From JAUXFS01 sp050329575 (GTDB taxonomy: Bacteria > Pseudomonadota > Alphaproteobacteria > Rhodospirillales > Defluviicoccaceae): DNA of 24,510 nt. Of the stretch, positions 1 through 7,618 are shown piece by piece (position 1 is the first letter of the stretch; the number at the start of each line of letters is the position of its first letter). The stretch spans positions 1 to 24,510 of the forward strand of contig JBHJOP010000067.1 in assembly GCA_050329575.1 (NCBI GenBank). The letters run 5' to 3'. Below the pieces are notes generated by a model that was not told the DNA's origin, did no database searches, and was given only the letters and a program-made list of their open reading frames with translations. A program made the translations under genes and the position numbers.

Positions 1-60
1 CCCTTCCCGGCCCCCTTCCCGGCCCCCTTCCCGGCCCCCTGCCCGGCCCCCTTCCCGACC
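1..60. repeat. 12-bp tandem repeat, five copies
   Basis: Five head-to-tail copies of CCCTTCCCGGCC fill the first 60 bases. Copies 1-3 are identical, copy 4 has T to G at its fifth base, and copy 5 has G to A at its tenth. The array reaches the window edge and probably continues upstream. All three + frames are open through it, reading PFPA, PSRP or LPGP repeats, so it may be the low-complexity 3' end of an upstream gene. The frames stop at about 141, 90 and 174. Reading frame and strand cannot be settled from this fragment. Confidence 0.9.
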
Positions 61-215
61 CCGTCGAGCGCCCATACGCGCGCGGGGCTGAAGCATCGAC
101 CATTCGCGCCCACAGAATATCCCCAAACGGGGTATTTTTGATGCGCAACCGTGCGAACTGTGCTTAGACCTATGATCGAAATGCCGTCGGCTTACGGCGA
201 CGCGTCCGTGAGCCG

Positions 216-1622
216 ATGGCGAGCATTCCACCTCACATCCGCTTCGGGGAGCCAACGAGCCCTGCCATGAACGTCACCGCGGCTGCAAGCAGTCCCAGCC
301 CCCATGGGGCACGGGACGTCCCCCAGTTTCTGCTGCTGTCGTCGTCGCCGAACATCCTCCGGGACGATTCTCGATGCCGCTTCGTGTTCGACACGGATGC
401 GGCGTTCGACGGCGTCATCGTCGTCAACGGTCATCGCGCCGACGACGTCGAGGCGATCGTCCGTCGATCGAACGATCTGCTGCTGCCGATCGCCAATCTT
501 TCGGAAGCGATCATCCCGTTCGCCGATTTCCAGGTCCGCGGCGCCAGCCAGGGGCGCTTGGAGGATGCGGTCGACATCCTGACGACGATCGCCCACTCCG
601 TTCGCCGCCTGCCCGACGGTGTCAGACGCAGCGAACAGCCGGAAACGATCCTGTTGGCTCGCGCCCACAGCCGCAACGGGACCCTGGCTGCGGTCTACGA
701 TCCCGGCGTGAGCCACCTCGTCTCCTATCCCGCCGCGGGCCTGATCGAGGAACCTTGGCGGCATGCCGAACGCCTCGCCGACCAGGGTCTCCTGCAGCGA
801 ACCTTCTTCGATCGGCTTCACCGCTGCCGGTCCTGCGGATCGTCACGCTTCAACGTCCGCGAGGAATGCGTCGCCTGTCGCTCGCCGGACCTTGTCGACG
901 AGACGACGGTGCATCATTTCCGCTGCGCTCACCAAGGCGTCGAAGGGGAGTTCCGTCGGGGCGAGAAGCTCGTCTGTCCGAAATGCAGACACGAGCTGCG
1001 CCACTTCGGCGTCGACTACGACAGACCGGGATTGGCAACCGTCTGCCGGACCTGTGGCCATGTGGACGCCGACTCCGCGGTCGGCTTCGTCTGCATGGAC
1101 TGCGGATCGAAGCAAGACGCCCAAGCGGTCGCGACCCGGGACTGGTACGCCTACCGGATCACCCGGGCCGGCGAGACCGCCCTGCTCAGCGGCCGGGTGG
1201 CCGCGAGACGGAGCGAGACCAGGGACGCGCTGGCCACCTTTCAGCTTCTGGTCAGACACGGCCAGCGCCTGCAAGCCCGCTACGGGAAGCCGGTCACCAT
1301 CCTCAGGATCACCTTCGCCAAGGCGGACCAGGTCCAGGAGCAGCACGGCGAACGCGCGCTCGCGCAGGCGCGGGCCCATGCCCTCGAGGTCGTCCGCGGC
1401 GAGGTGCGCAGCAGCGACACCGTCCTGGAGGCCGAAGACGACGTCCTCGTCTACATGCCGGAGACCGAGGCGCGCGACACCGCGGTGCCGCACCGTCGCC
1501 TGATCGACCGGATCCACTCCACCCTCCGCGTCAACCTCGGTGCGGAAGCCTCGCTCGTCTCCGCCGAGGAGCTGTCGACGCTGTTGCCCGACCTGTCGCC
1601 CCTGTCGCCCGACCAGCCATGA
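216..1622 (+). CDS. TackOD1-type zinc-ribbon protein with degenerate GGDEF domain
   Basis: Predicted 468-aa soluble protein. The N-terminal 180 residues resemble a receiver-like sensing region. A cysteine-rich zinc-ribbon block follows (Cys204, 207, 218, 221, 237, 254, 257, 277, 280, 293, 296), the layout of the TackOD1 output domain first named in Thaumarchaeota. The C-terminal part (about 335-460) has the fold pattern of a diguanylate cyclase, but the signature loop reads AEDDV (406-410) in place of GGDEF, so cyclase activity is unlikely; it may bind nucleotide or act as a scaffold. There is no membrane segment. Its stop overlaps the next gene's ATG (ATGA at 1619-1622), so it is probably a cytoplasmic regulator of the downstream glycosyltransferase. 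The start is uncertain: ATG 267 (Met18) has GGGGAG upstream, though spaced about 15 nt. The domain call is from memory of the family pattern. Confidence 0.7.
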   Translation: MASIPPHIRFGEPTSPAMNVTAAASSPSPHGARDVPQFLLLSSSPNILRDDSRCRFVFDTDAAFDGVIVVNGHRADDVEAIVRRSNDLLLPIANLSEAIIPFADFQVRGASQGRLEDAVDILTTIAHSVRRLPDGVRRSEQPETILLARAHSRNGTLAAVYDPGVSHLVSYPAAGLIEEPWRHAERLADQGLLQRTFFDRLHRCRSCGSSRFNVREECVACRSPDLVDETTVHHFRCAHQGVEGEFRRGEKLVCPKCRHELRHFGVDYDRPGLATVCRTCGHVDADSAVGFVCMDCGSKQDAQAVATRDWYAYRITRAGETALLSGRVAARRSETRDALATFQLLVRHGQRLQARYGKPVTILRITFAKADQVQEQHGERALAQARAHALEVVRGEVRSSDTVLEAEDDVLVYMPETEARDTAVPHRRLIDRIHSTLRVNLGAEASLVSAEELSTLLPDLSPLSPDQP

Positions 1623-2884
1623 GCGTCCTCGATCCCACCTACTTCCTGTTCGAGATCGACCCCGGCACGTTGCTGGGCATGTTCTGGTTCCTCCTCCTCC
1701 TCGACGTTCCCCGGTACTCGTTCGCCTGCCTATCCGTGGGTCTCTCCGAGGTGTTCCGCAGCGGCCGCCGCCCGGCGGGCGCCCGCGAGCCCCTGGTCAG
1801 CGTCGTCATCGTCGGCCACAACGAGCGGCCGACCATCCGCCGCTGCATCGCCTCGCTGCGCGAACAGACCTACCGCAATCTCGAGATCATCTGCGTCGAT
1901 GACGGGTCCGACGACGGCATGGCCGAAGAGCTGCGCCGGCTGCGACTCGAAGGGCTGATCGACGGCGCCTTCACGACCAATCCGCGGTGCGGAAAGCCGA
2001 GCGCCTGCAATCTCGCCTTCAGTCGGGCGCGCGGCGACATCCTGGTCAATGCCGATGTCGACTGCACCTTCGACCGCGATGCCATTCGCAACATCGTTGC
2101 CCCGTTGGCGGACCCGATGGTCGGCGCCGTGGCGGGAAACATCGGCGTCAGGGATGCCGACGCGACGCTCATCAGCGGCCTGCAAGCCGTCGAGTACCTC
2201 ATTTCGATCTCGCTCGGAAAACGCGCGCTCGAGTTCTTCGACATCGTGACCTGCGCGTCGGGAGCGTTCAGCGCCTTCAGACGGCGGGCCCTGGAGTCGG
2301 TCGGCGGTCTGGATGTCGGTCCCGGCGAGGATCTGGACTTGACCCTCCGACTGCGCAAGGCCGGTTGGAAGGTGCGGTTCGCCGAGGACGCCTGGTGTCT
2401 GACGACGGTGCCGAGCACGATTCCGGATTTCGTGCGGCAGCGCCTTCGCTGGGAGCGGGATGCAATTCGCCTGAGGTTGCGCAAGCACAGAGATATCATA
2501 AACCCGCAGAATGGGGCGTTCTACGTCGCGGAGTTCATCCAGTTCGTTGAATTCCTGATCACGAACGTCGTGATAACGTTCGCGTTTCCCCTTTACCTGA
2601 TTTGGCTTTTTTATCAGTTCGGCGCTCAAGCCATGACCATTCTGGCGTTGGTGACGATTGTCTATATCCTGCTGGATCTGATCGCCGCAGGATCGGCGCT
2701 CGTCGCCAACGACCGCCCCGGCCTCTGGCGAGTCTGGCCTTACATCCTTCCCTACGGAGCGTTCAATGCCTTCTTCATGCGCGGTATTCGCATCTACGCC
2801 TATGTTCAGGAGTGGATATTCAGAACGTCTTATTCAGACAGCTACATCCCGGAACGAGTCCTGAAGAGAGCACCCTGGTATTGA
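1619..2884 (+). CDS. Membrane glycosyltransferase family 2, processive type
   Basis: 421-aa inner-membrane glycosyltransferase that probably polymerises a polysaccharide from nucleotide-sugar donors. An N-terminal hydrophobic segment (about 17-40) precedes a GT-A domain with Asp94-Asp95 in VDDGS, the metal-binding DVD at 146-148, a catalytic GED (236-238) and a QxxRW motif (Gln274 to Trp278). QxxRW is the mark of processive enzymes such as BcsA, NodC and hyaluronan synthase. Two or three further membrane segments lie at about 312-400. The ATG at 1619 overlaps the upstream stop, and the gene's own stop overlaps the next start, so all three genes look translationally coupled. No PilZ domain is present; any nucleotide-dependent control would have to come from a partner, possibly the TackOD1 protein. 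The sugar is unknown. Confidence 0.85.
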   Translation: MSVLDPTYFLFEIDPGTLLGMFWFLLLLDVPRYSFACLSVGLSEVFRSGRRPAGAREPLVSVVIVGHNERPTIRRCIASLREQTYRNLEIICVDDGSDDGMAEELRRLRLEGLIDGAFTTNPRCGKPSACNLAFSRARGDILVNADVDCTFDRDAIRNIVAPLADPMVGAVAGNIGVRDADATLISGLQAVEYLISISLGKRALEFFDIVTCASGAFSAFRRRALESVGGLDVGPGEDLDLTLRLRKAGWKVRFAEDAWCLTTVPSTIPDFVRQRLRWERDAIRLRLRKHRDIINPQNGAFYVAEFIQFVEFLITNVVITFAFPLYLIWLFYQFGAQAMTILALVTIVYILLDLIAAGSALVANDRPGLWRVWPYILPYGAFNAFFMRGIRIYAYVQEWIFRTSYSDSYIPERVLKRAPWY

Positions 2885-3942
2885 TCGACAAACTGAGAAA
2901 GAAACGGCGGATCGACAGCCTGCCGGAGGATGTCCGCCTTCGCAAACATCGCTTGGGGCGGTGGATCTATCTCTCCCTCCTCATTTGTTTTTTCGTGTGG
3001 ATCGGCGACCTGTTCATCGGACCCCTGCTGCGCCTCCAGGCCCATGGACTGGTCGTCGCCGACCGGATCTCCGTGGCGGTTCCGTTCCCCGCCCAGATCG
3101 TCGACATGGCCGTCGATCCCGGCGCGACGGTGAGGGCGGGAGACGTGCTCGCGCGCGTGAACTCGGTCGAGCTCACCCAGAACATCGCCTCGCTGACGGC
3201 GCGGAACGCCGAACTGCTGATCAAGCGCGTCGACATCGAACGGCGGGCACGCGTCGCCGAGGCGGTGATGCCGATCGCGCGGGATCGCGCCGGCCAGGCC
3301 GAGACCGCCTTCGAGACGATCCGCGACATCCGCAAGCGCGGCGACATCTCGCTCGCCGTCTGGACGCAGGCGTTACAGGAGCGCTTCGTTTCCAGCGAGC
3401 GGGTGGCGGAACTGACCACCGAGGTGCAGATGGCCACCGCCAGCGTCAGCGCCGCCGACGCGGCGATCGGCGATTCGCTGGCCGCGCTCGAGGAACTCCG
3501 CCTCGCCTACAATCGCGGGGTCGTGACGGCGCCCGAGGATGGCATCGTCGGTCTGCTGACCGCCCGCCCCGGCGACGTCCTGACCCTCGGCCAGCCCATC
3601 CTGGCCCTGTACCGGTCGAAATCCTACGTGCTGGCCTATCTGGAAACCGGAACCCTCTACTCGGTCTCGGCCGGCGATCGGGTGCGGTTGTCGAACGGGT
3701 TCACGCAGGCGACCGGCCGGGTGGCGGAGGTCCTGCCGGTGGCAGACCGGTTGCCGGAGGAGTTCCGCAACGCGTTCCAACCGCGGGGGCGCAGCCAAGT
3801 CGCCCTGATCACTCTCCCCGAGGACTCGACGTTTCCCCTGTTCTCCAAGGTCTCCATCTCCGGGATCGGCTGGCTCTCGCGAATTATCAAGAGAGAGGCG
3901 CCCCGGCACGCGGCGCGGTCGCGACCGGGCGGCGGTCCGTGA
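2881..3942 (+). CDS. HlyD-family membrane fusion / periplasmic adaptor
   Basis: 353-aa membrane-anchored adaptor. A basic N-terminus is followed by one membrane helix (about 26-46), a biotinyl-lipoyl-like half-motif (VPFPAQIVDMAVDPGATVRAG), a long coiled-coil hairpin (about 100-210), the second half-motif (VTAPEDGIVGLLTARPGD) and a beta-barrel region. This order is typical of HlyD/EmrA adaptors; similar proteins such as Alg44 accompany glycosyltransferases in alginate-type secretion. The start is TTG 2881, which overlaps the upstream stop as TTGA with GAAGAGAG just before it; no better ATG is in frame. The arrangement suggests it carries the polymer across the periplasm. No outer-membrane channel is encoded here. 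Confidence 0.82.
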   Translation: MIDKLRKKRRIDSLPEDVRLRKHRLGRWIYLSLLICFFVWIGDLFIGPLLRLQAHGLVVADRISVAVPFPAQIVDMAVDPGATVRAGDVLARVNSVELTQNIASLTARNAELLIKRVDIERRARVAEAVMPIARDRAGQAETAFETIRDIRKRGDISLAVWTQALQERFVSSERVAELTTEVQMATASVSAADAAIGDSLAALEELRLAYNRGVVTAPEDGIVGLLTARPGDVLTLGQPILALYRSKSYVLAYLETGTLYSVSAGDRVRLSNGFTQATGRVAEVLPVADRLPEEFRNAFQPRGRSQVALITLPEDSTFPLFSKVSISGIGWLSRIIKREAPRHAARSRPGGGP

Positions 3943-4005
3943 CGTGGAAACGCTGCCCGCGGCGACGGACCGGTCGGCCGAAACCGGGGACGGCATCCGC
4001 ACCGG

Positions 4006-4045
4006 AAAAACGAAGGAGGCCGACCCGCAACGGGTCGCACCTCCT
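4006..4045 (-). terminator. Intrinsic terminator of the - strand unit
   Basis: On the - strand, AGGAGG plus CGACCCG pair with CGGGTCG plus CCTCCT around a 3-nt loop (4028-4030) with a small internal loop, giving a 13-bp stem. It is followed after TCG by five Ts (4010-4006). This is a canonical Rho-independent terminator in the - direction. Confidence 0.8.
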
Positions 4046-4279
4046 CTAACAATATGTTGTTTTTTACTTTATTTGCCGCACCGCGTTGACGCGGCGGCTG
4101 GCATCATGCTACGCGCTCGCCCTTCTCGGTCCCGCAAGACGTCCCCTCCCCGGCCTCGACTGACCGCCTTGCGACGTCGGTCTCGACACTGCTTCGCTCC
4201 CTCGGGCACCGAAGCCAACGCTTCGGCGTTCGCGGGACATGAGCCGATTGTGCGTAACGCCTTTGTTGCCCCTTATGTG
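4006..4279 (-). ncRNA. Candidate small RNA, about 275 nt
   Basis: A - strand promoter and an intrinsic terminator bracket about 275 nt between two + strand operons. The predicted RNA is rich in pairing: CCGAAGC/GCTTCGG separated by 4 nt (about 4211-4228), a long-range GTCCCGC/GCGGGAC pair, and a GC hairpin at about 4082-4105 followed by an A-rich single-stranded stretch before the terminator. That layout is common in Hfq-type sRNAs. An alternative is a 43-codon ORF (4240 down to 4109, starting MSRERRSVGF), but it has no Shine-Dalgarno sequence and is Arg/Gly/Ser-rich low-complexity. It lacks the core motifs of RNase P RNA, SRP RNA and tmRNA. Function unknown; ends are estimated. Confidence 0.45.
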
Positions 4280-4285
4280 ACGATA

Positions 4286-4313
4286 ATAATACGAAGCCCC
4301 GCCACCGCGTCAA
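4286..4313 (-). promoter_or_regulatory. Sigma70-type promoter for the - strand unit
   Basis: The - strand reads TTGACG (4313-4308), a 16-nt spacer, then TATTAT (4291-4286); an overlapping second TATTAT lies at 4288-4283. The site is strikingly AT-rich for this window. Transcription would start near 4279 and run to the terminator at 4006. Confidence 0.7.
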
Positions 4314-4508
4314 CAATCCTGTAACAAGAAGTCCGCTCAAACCCTTCGATTGTTGCGCGACGGGCCATCACGCCGGAGGTCGCCCGTCGCGGCCTCCCGC
4401 CCGAGACTGGCGTCCGTCGCGACGGCTCCGTATGGTGGGCGGGCCGCCGGTCCGAGGCCGGCGGAGATCCTGCCGCCCGGCGTCCACCGCAGACCGGAGG
4501 CGAACTTG

Positions 4509-5153
4509 GTGTACGACGCCATCCTGTTCGATTTCGACGGCGTGCTGGTCGAGTCCATGGACGTCAAGATCGACGCGTTCCGCCGCCTCTACGCGCCCCA
4601 CGGCGCCGCGGTCGCCGACCGCGCCGTCGCCCACTACGTGTCCCACACCGGCATCAACCGCGGCATCCGCATCCGTGCGTGCCACCGGACGCTGCTCGGC
4701 CGGGAACTCACCGACGCCGAGGTCGAGGCGCTCAGTGGCCGCTTCGGCGCGCTGGTCGAGGACCGGGTCGTCACCTGCCCGTGGGTTCCGGGGGCGCGGG
4801 CGCTGCTCGAGCGATGGGACCGGACGCTGCCGCTGTTCGTGGTCTCGGCGACGCCGGCGGCGGAACTGGCGCGGATCCTGGACCGTCGCGACATGACCCG
4901 CTATTTCGTCGCCGCGCACGGATCGCCGCCGGACAAGACCACCGTGATCGGCCGCATCCTCGAAGCCCACGCCTGGACACCCGAGCGGGTGCTGATGGTC
5001 GGCGACGGTCTCGCCGACCAGCGTGCGGCCGCCGCCCATGGCGTCTCGTTCGTCGGTCGGCTCCATCGCGGCCATCCCAACCCGTTTCCGCCCGAAACGA
5101 CCACTGTCGACGATCTGACCGCGTTGCACGTCCAGCCGGCCACCGCCGATTAG
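4509..5153 (+). CDS. HAD-superfamily phosphatase
   Basis: 214-aa haloacid dehalogenase-type hydrolase, beta-phosphoglucomutase/phosphatase-like with a helical cap. Motif I is FDFDG (Asp8 nucleophile, Asp10 acid/base), motif II is VSATP, motif III is the Lys in PPDKTT, and motif IV is GDGLAD. The start is GTG 4509, with GGAGG at 4496-4500 spaced 8 nt; TTG 4506 would be too close. It is followed after 119 nt by a small-molecule kinase and an enolase paralogue on the same strand, so a role in removing phosphate from a pathway intermediate is plausible. The substrate cannot be predicted; pyrophosphatase-like or repair activities remain possible. Confidence 0.8.
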   Translation: MYDAILFDFDGVLVESMDVKIDAFRRLYAPHGAAVADRAVAHYVSHTGINRGIRIRACHRTLLGRELTDAEVEALSGRFGALVEDRVVTCPWVPGARALLERWDRTLPLFVVSATPAAELARILDRRDMTRYFVAAHGSPPDKTTVIGRILEAHAWTPERVLMVGDGLADQRAAAAHGVSFVGRLHRGHPNPFPPETTTVDDLTALHVQPATAD

Positions 5154-5272
5154 CGACGCCGGCGGCGACCCGAGAAGGGGCGATGCACCGGCCGCCGAGT
5201 GGGATATGATCGCGGGCAACGCCGACGGCCCTCGGCCGCGAGCGGATACGCGCCGCGAAGGCGAGGCGGACG

Positions 5273-6277
5273 ATGCTGGAAAACCGGGACGACATGCTGT
5301 TTCGGCTGCGCCTGCTCGGACTGGTCGGGGCCGACGAGCATCCGGTCTGCGAGGCGCTCCCCGGCGGCGTCTCCTCGGACATCTGGCGGGTCGACACCGC
5401 CCGCGGTCCGGTGTGCGTCAAGCGGGCGCTGGCGAGGCTGAAGGTCGCCGCCGACTGGCGGGCACCGGTGGAGCGCAACGCCTCCGAAGTGCGCTGGATC
5501 GAGACCGTGGCGCGCATCCTGCCGCGGGCGGTGCCGCGCCTGCTCGCCCACGACGAGTCCGCCCAGATGTTCGTGATGGCATACCTGGATCCGGCCCTCT
5601 ACCCCCCGTGGAAGGAGGCGTTGCGCCAGGGGCGGGTCGATCTCCTGGTCGCAGCGGACGTCGGCGAGCGGCTGGCACGGATCCACGCCGGCACCGCCGG
5701 CTGTTCGGACATCGCTCACCGCTTCGACACCGCGGCACTGTTCCATGCCCTCCGTCTGGAGCCCTATCTCGAGGCCGCCGCCCGCGCCCATCCGACGCTC
5801 GCCGAACCGCTGGCCGAACTGGTGGACCAGACGGCGGCGATCCGTCGGACGTTGGTTCACGGCGACGTCAGCCCCAAGAACATCCTGGTCGGCCCCGAAG
5901 GGCCGCTGTTTCTCGACGCCGAATGCGCCTGCTACGGCGATCCCGCCTTCGACCTCGCCTTCTGCCTCAATCACCTGCTGCTCAAGTGCGCATGGACGCC
6001 GGCGGCGACCGACCGCTTGCTCGCGGCCTTCACGGTGATGGCGGAGACCTACCGCACCCTGGTCAGCTGGGAGCCGGCGGCCGACGTCGATGAGCGGGCG
6101 GCGCGGCTGCTGCCGGGACTGCTGCTGGCGCGCGTCGACGGCAAGTCGCCGGTCGAGTACCTGACCGACCTCCGCGACAAGGAACGGGTGCGGCGGGTGG
6201 CGCGCCGCCTGCTGCTCGATCCGGTGGCGACAGTGGACGAGGTCGCCGCCGCCTGGGCGCAGGATCTCAGGTCGTGA
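5273..6277 (+). CDS. APH-fold small-molecule kinase
   Basis: 334-aa aminoglycoside-phosphotransferase/protein-kinase-like enzyme. Visible features are a Gly-rich N-lobe (GGVSSDIWRV), a candidate ATP-anchoring Lys50 in VCVK, the Brenner motif HGDVSPKN (His196, catalytic Asp198, Asn203) and the metal-binding LDAE (Asp215). The family includes antibiotic kinases, 5-methylthioribose kinase, choline kinase and homoserine kinase. Placement here, with its stop overlapping the enolase paralogue's GTG (GTGA at 6274-6277), argues for a metabolic kinase rather than a resistance gene. ATG 5273 is preceded by GAGGCGGA. It probably phosphorylates a hydroxyl that is later used by the enolase-like enzyme; that is inference. 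Confidence 0.75.
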   Translation: MLENRDDMLFRLRLLGLVGADEHPVCEALPGGVSSDIWRVDTARGPVCVKRALARLKVAADWRAPVERNASEVRWIETVARILPRAVPRLLAHDESAQMFVMAYLDPALYPPWKEALRQGRVDLLVAADVGERLARIHAGTAGCSDIAHRFDTAALFHALRLEPYLEAAARAHPTLAEPLAELVDQTAAIRRTLVHGDVSPKNILVGPEGPLFLDAECACYGDPAFDLAFCLNHLLLKCAWTPAATDRLLAAFTVMAETYRTLVSWEPAADVDERAARLLPGLLLARVDGKSPVEYLTDLRDKERVRRVARRLLLDPVATVDEVAAAWAQDLRS

Positions 6278-7563
6278 GCGGGACGACGATCCGGGCGGTC
6301 GAGGCCGCGCGGGTCTGGGACTCCCGTGGCCGGCCGACCCTCGAGGTCGAGGTCCGGCTCGCCGGCGGCGCCAGCGGCCGGGCGATCGCGCCGGCCGGCG
6401 CGTCCACCGGCCGCAGCGAGGCGGTCGACCTGCGCGACGGCGGCGAAGCGTTCGCCGGCCTCGACGTCACGCGCGCGCTGTCGTCGGTCGCCGACGTCGT
6501 CGCTCCGGCCCTGGCGGGCGACGATGCCGCCGACCAGGCGCGCATCGATGCCCGGCTGATCGAACTCGACGGAACCCCGAACAAGGCGCGCCTCGGCGGC
6601 AACGCGACCATCGCCACCTCGATGGCGGTCGCGCACGCCGCCGCCGCCGCCGCGGGCGAGCCGCTGTGGCGATACCTGAACGGCGGCCGGCGGCCCCGGC
6701 TGCCGCTGCCGGAGATCCAGATCTTCGGCGGCGGCGCCCATGCCGGCCGGCGGATCGACATCCAGGACATCATGGTCGTCGCGGTCGGCGCCGCCGACTA
6801 CACCCAGGCCCTCGACTGGACGGCGGAGGTCTATCGAGCGGCCGGCACGCTGATGGCGGCGGCGGGCCGGCTCGCCGGCGTCGCCGACGAGGGCGGCTAC
6901 TGGCCGCTGTTCGACGACAACGAACAGGCCCTGTCCGTTCTGGTTCGCGCCATCGAGCGCGCGGGCCGGACCCCGGGAGCCGAGATGGCGATCTCGCTCG
7001 ACATCGCCGCCTCCCAGTTCGGCGGCGGCGGCCGCTACCGTCTCGCCCGCGACGGGGCCGACCTCGATGCCGACGGGTTGAGCGCGTTGTTGCTCGGCTG
7101 GATCGAACGCTACCCGATCGTCTCGATCGAGGATCCGTTCGCCGAGGACGACGAGGCCGGATGGACGCGCTTCACCGCCGCCGTCGGCACGCGCGTCCAG
7201 GTCGTCGGCGACGACTTCGTGGTCACCGACGCCGCCCGCGTCCGGGCGGCCGCCCGCACCGGAGCCTGCAATGCGGCACTGATCAAACCCAACCAGGCCG
7301 GGACGCTGACCGAGGCCCGGGCCGCCCTGGACGCGGCCCGCGCTGTCGGCTGGGGGGCGATCGCCTCGGCCCGCTCCGGCGAGAGCGAGGACGTGACCAT
7401 CGTCCATCTCGCCGTCGGCTGGGGCATCGGCCAACTGAAGGTCGGTTCGTTCGCCCGCTCCGAACGACTGGCGAAGTGGAACGAGGGCCTGCGCATCGCC
7501 CGTGCCGGCGGCGGTCGCGGCGCCCTTCCCGCCCGCACGGCCTTTCCCTGGGGCCGGCGCTGA
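6274..7563 (+). CDS. Enolase paralogue with altered active site
   Basis: 429 aa, the normal enolase length, aligning end to end by eye: DSRGRPT (16-22), catalytic loop GAST (42-45), His156, Glu206 in DEGG, metal ligands Asp243, Glu286 and Asp313, Lys338, RSGE (367-370) and Lys389. Two positions differ from glycolytic enolase: the Glu of DIQEFM (yeast Glu168) is Asp165, and the His of SHRSGE (yeast His373) is Ala366. The neighbouring IKFNQ is IKPNQ and IKTG is LKVG. The metal site and general base are kept while residues facing the leaving group change, so it is probably an active phospho-acid dehydratase for another substrate. Housekeeping eno is usually beside pyrG or in a glycolytic context, not with a kinase and a dehydrogenase. 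The start is GTG 6274, overlapping the kinase stop. Confidence 0.82.
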   Translation: MSGTTIRAVEAARVWDSRGRPTLEVEVRLAGGASGRAIAPAGASTGRSEAVDLRDGGEAFAGLDVTRALSSVADVVAPALAGDDAADQARIDARLIELDGTPNKARLGGNATIATSMAVAHAAAAAAGEPLWRYLNGGRRPRLPLPEIQIFGGGAHAGRRIDIQDIMVVAVGAADYTQALDWTAEVYRAAGTLMAAAGRLAGVADEGGYWPLFDDNEQALSVLVRAIERAGRTPGAEMAISLDIAASQFGGGGRYRLARDGADLDADGLSALLLGWIERYPIVSIEDPFAEDDEAGWTRFTAAVGTRVQVVGDDFVVTDAARVRAAARTGACNAALIKPNQAGTLTEARAALDAARAVGWGAIASARSGESEDVTIVHLAVGWGIGQLKVGSFARSERLAKWNEGLRIARAGGGRGALPARTAFPWGRR

Positions 7564-7618
7564 AGCCCCGGCACGGCGCCGCGGCGTGCCGGCAACCGAG
7601 GACGAGGAGGAACACCCG

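Larger units (their letters stand above)
3943..4508. other. 566-base intergenic region
   Basis: No protein gene is convincing in this gap. Its middle (about 4006-4313) is organised as a - strand promoter-to-terminator unit, listed separately. The remainder (4314-4508) is GC-rich and shows no clear + strand promoter for the downstream HAD gene. The terminator stem also lies after the polysaccharide operon and has a T6 run at 4060-4065 on the + strand, though 14 nt beyond the stem, so it may also weakly end that operon. Confidence 0.6.

Noticed and set aside
374..1618. Long + strand frame upstream of the glycosyltransferase start
   Set aside because: It is an Arg/Pro-rich shadow of the TackOD1 gene in another frame; the real glycosyltransferase begins at ATG 1619.
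4109..4240. 43-codon - strand ORF inside the candidate sRNA
   Set aside because: No Shine-Dalgarno sequence and low-complexity Arg/Gly/Ser composition; kept only as an alternative reading of that unit.
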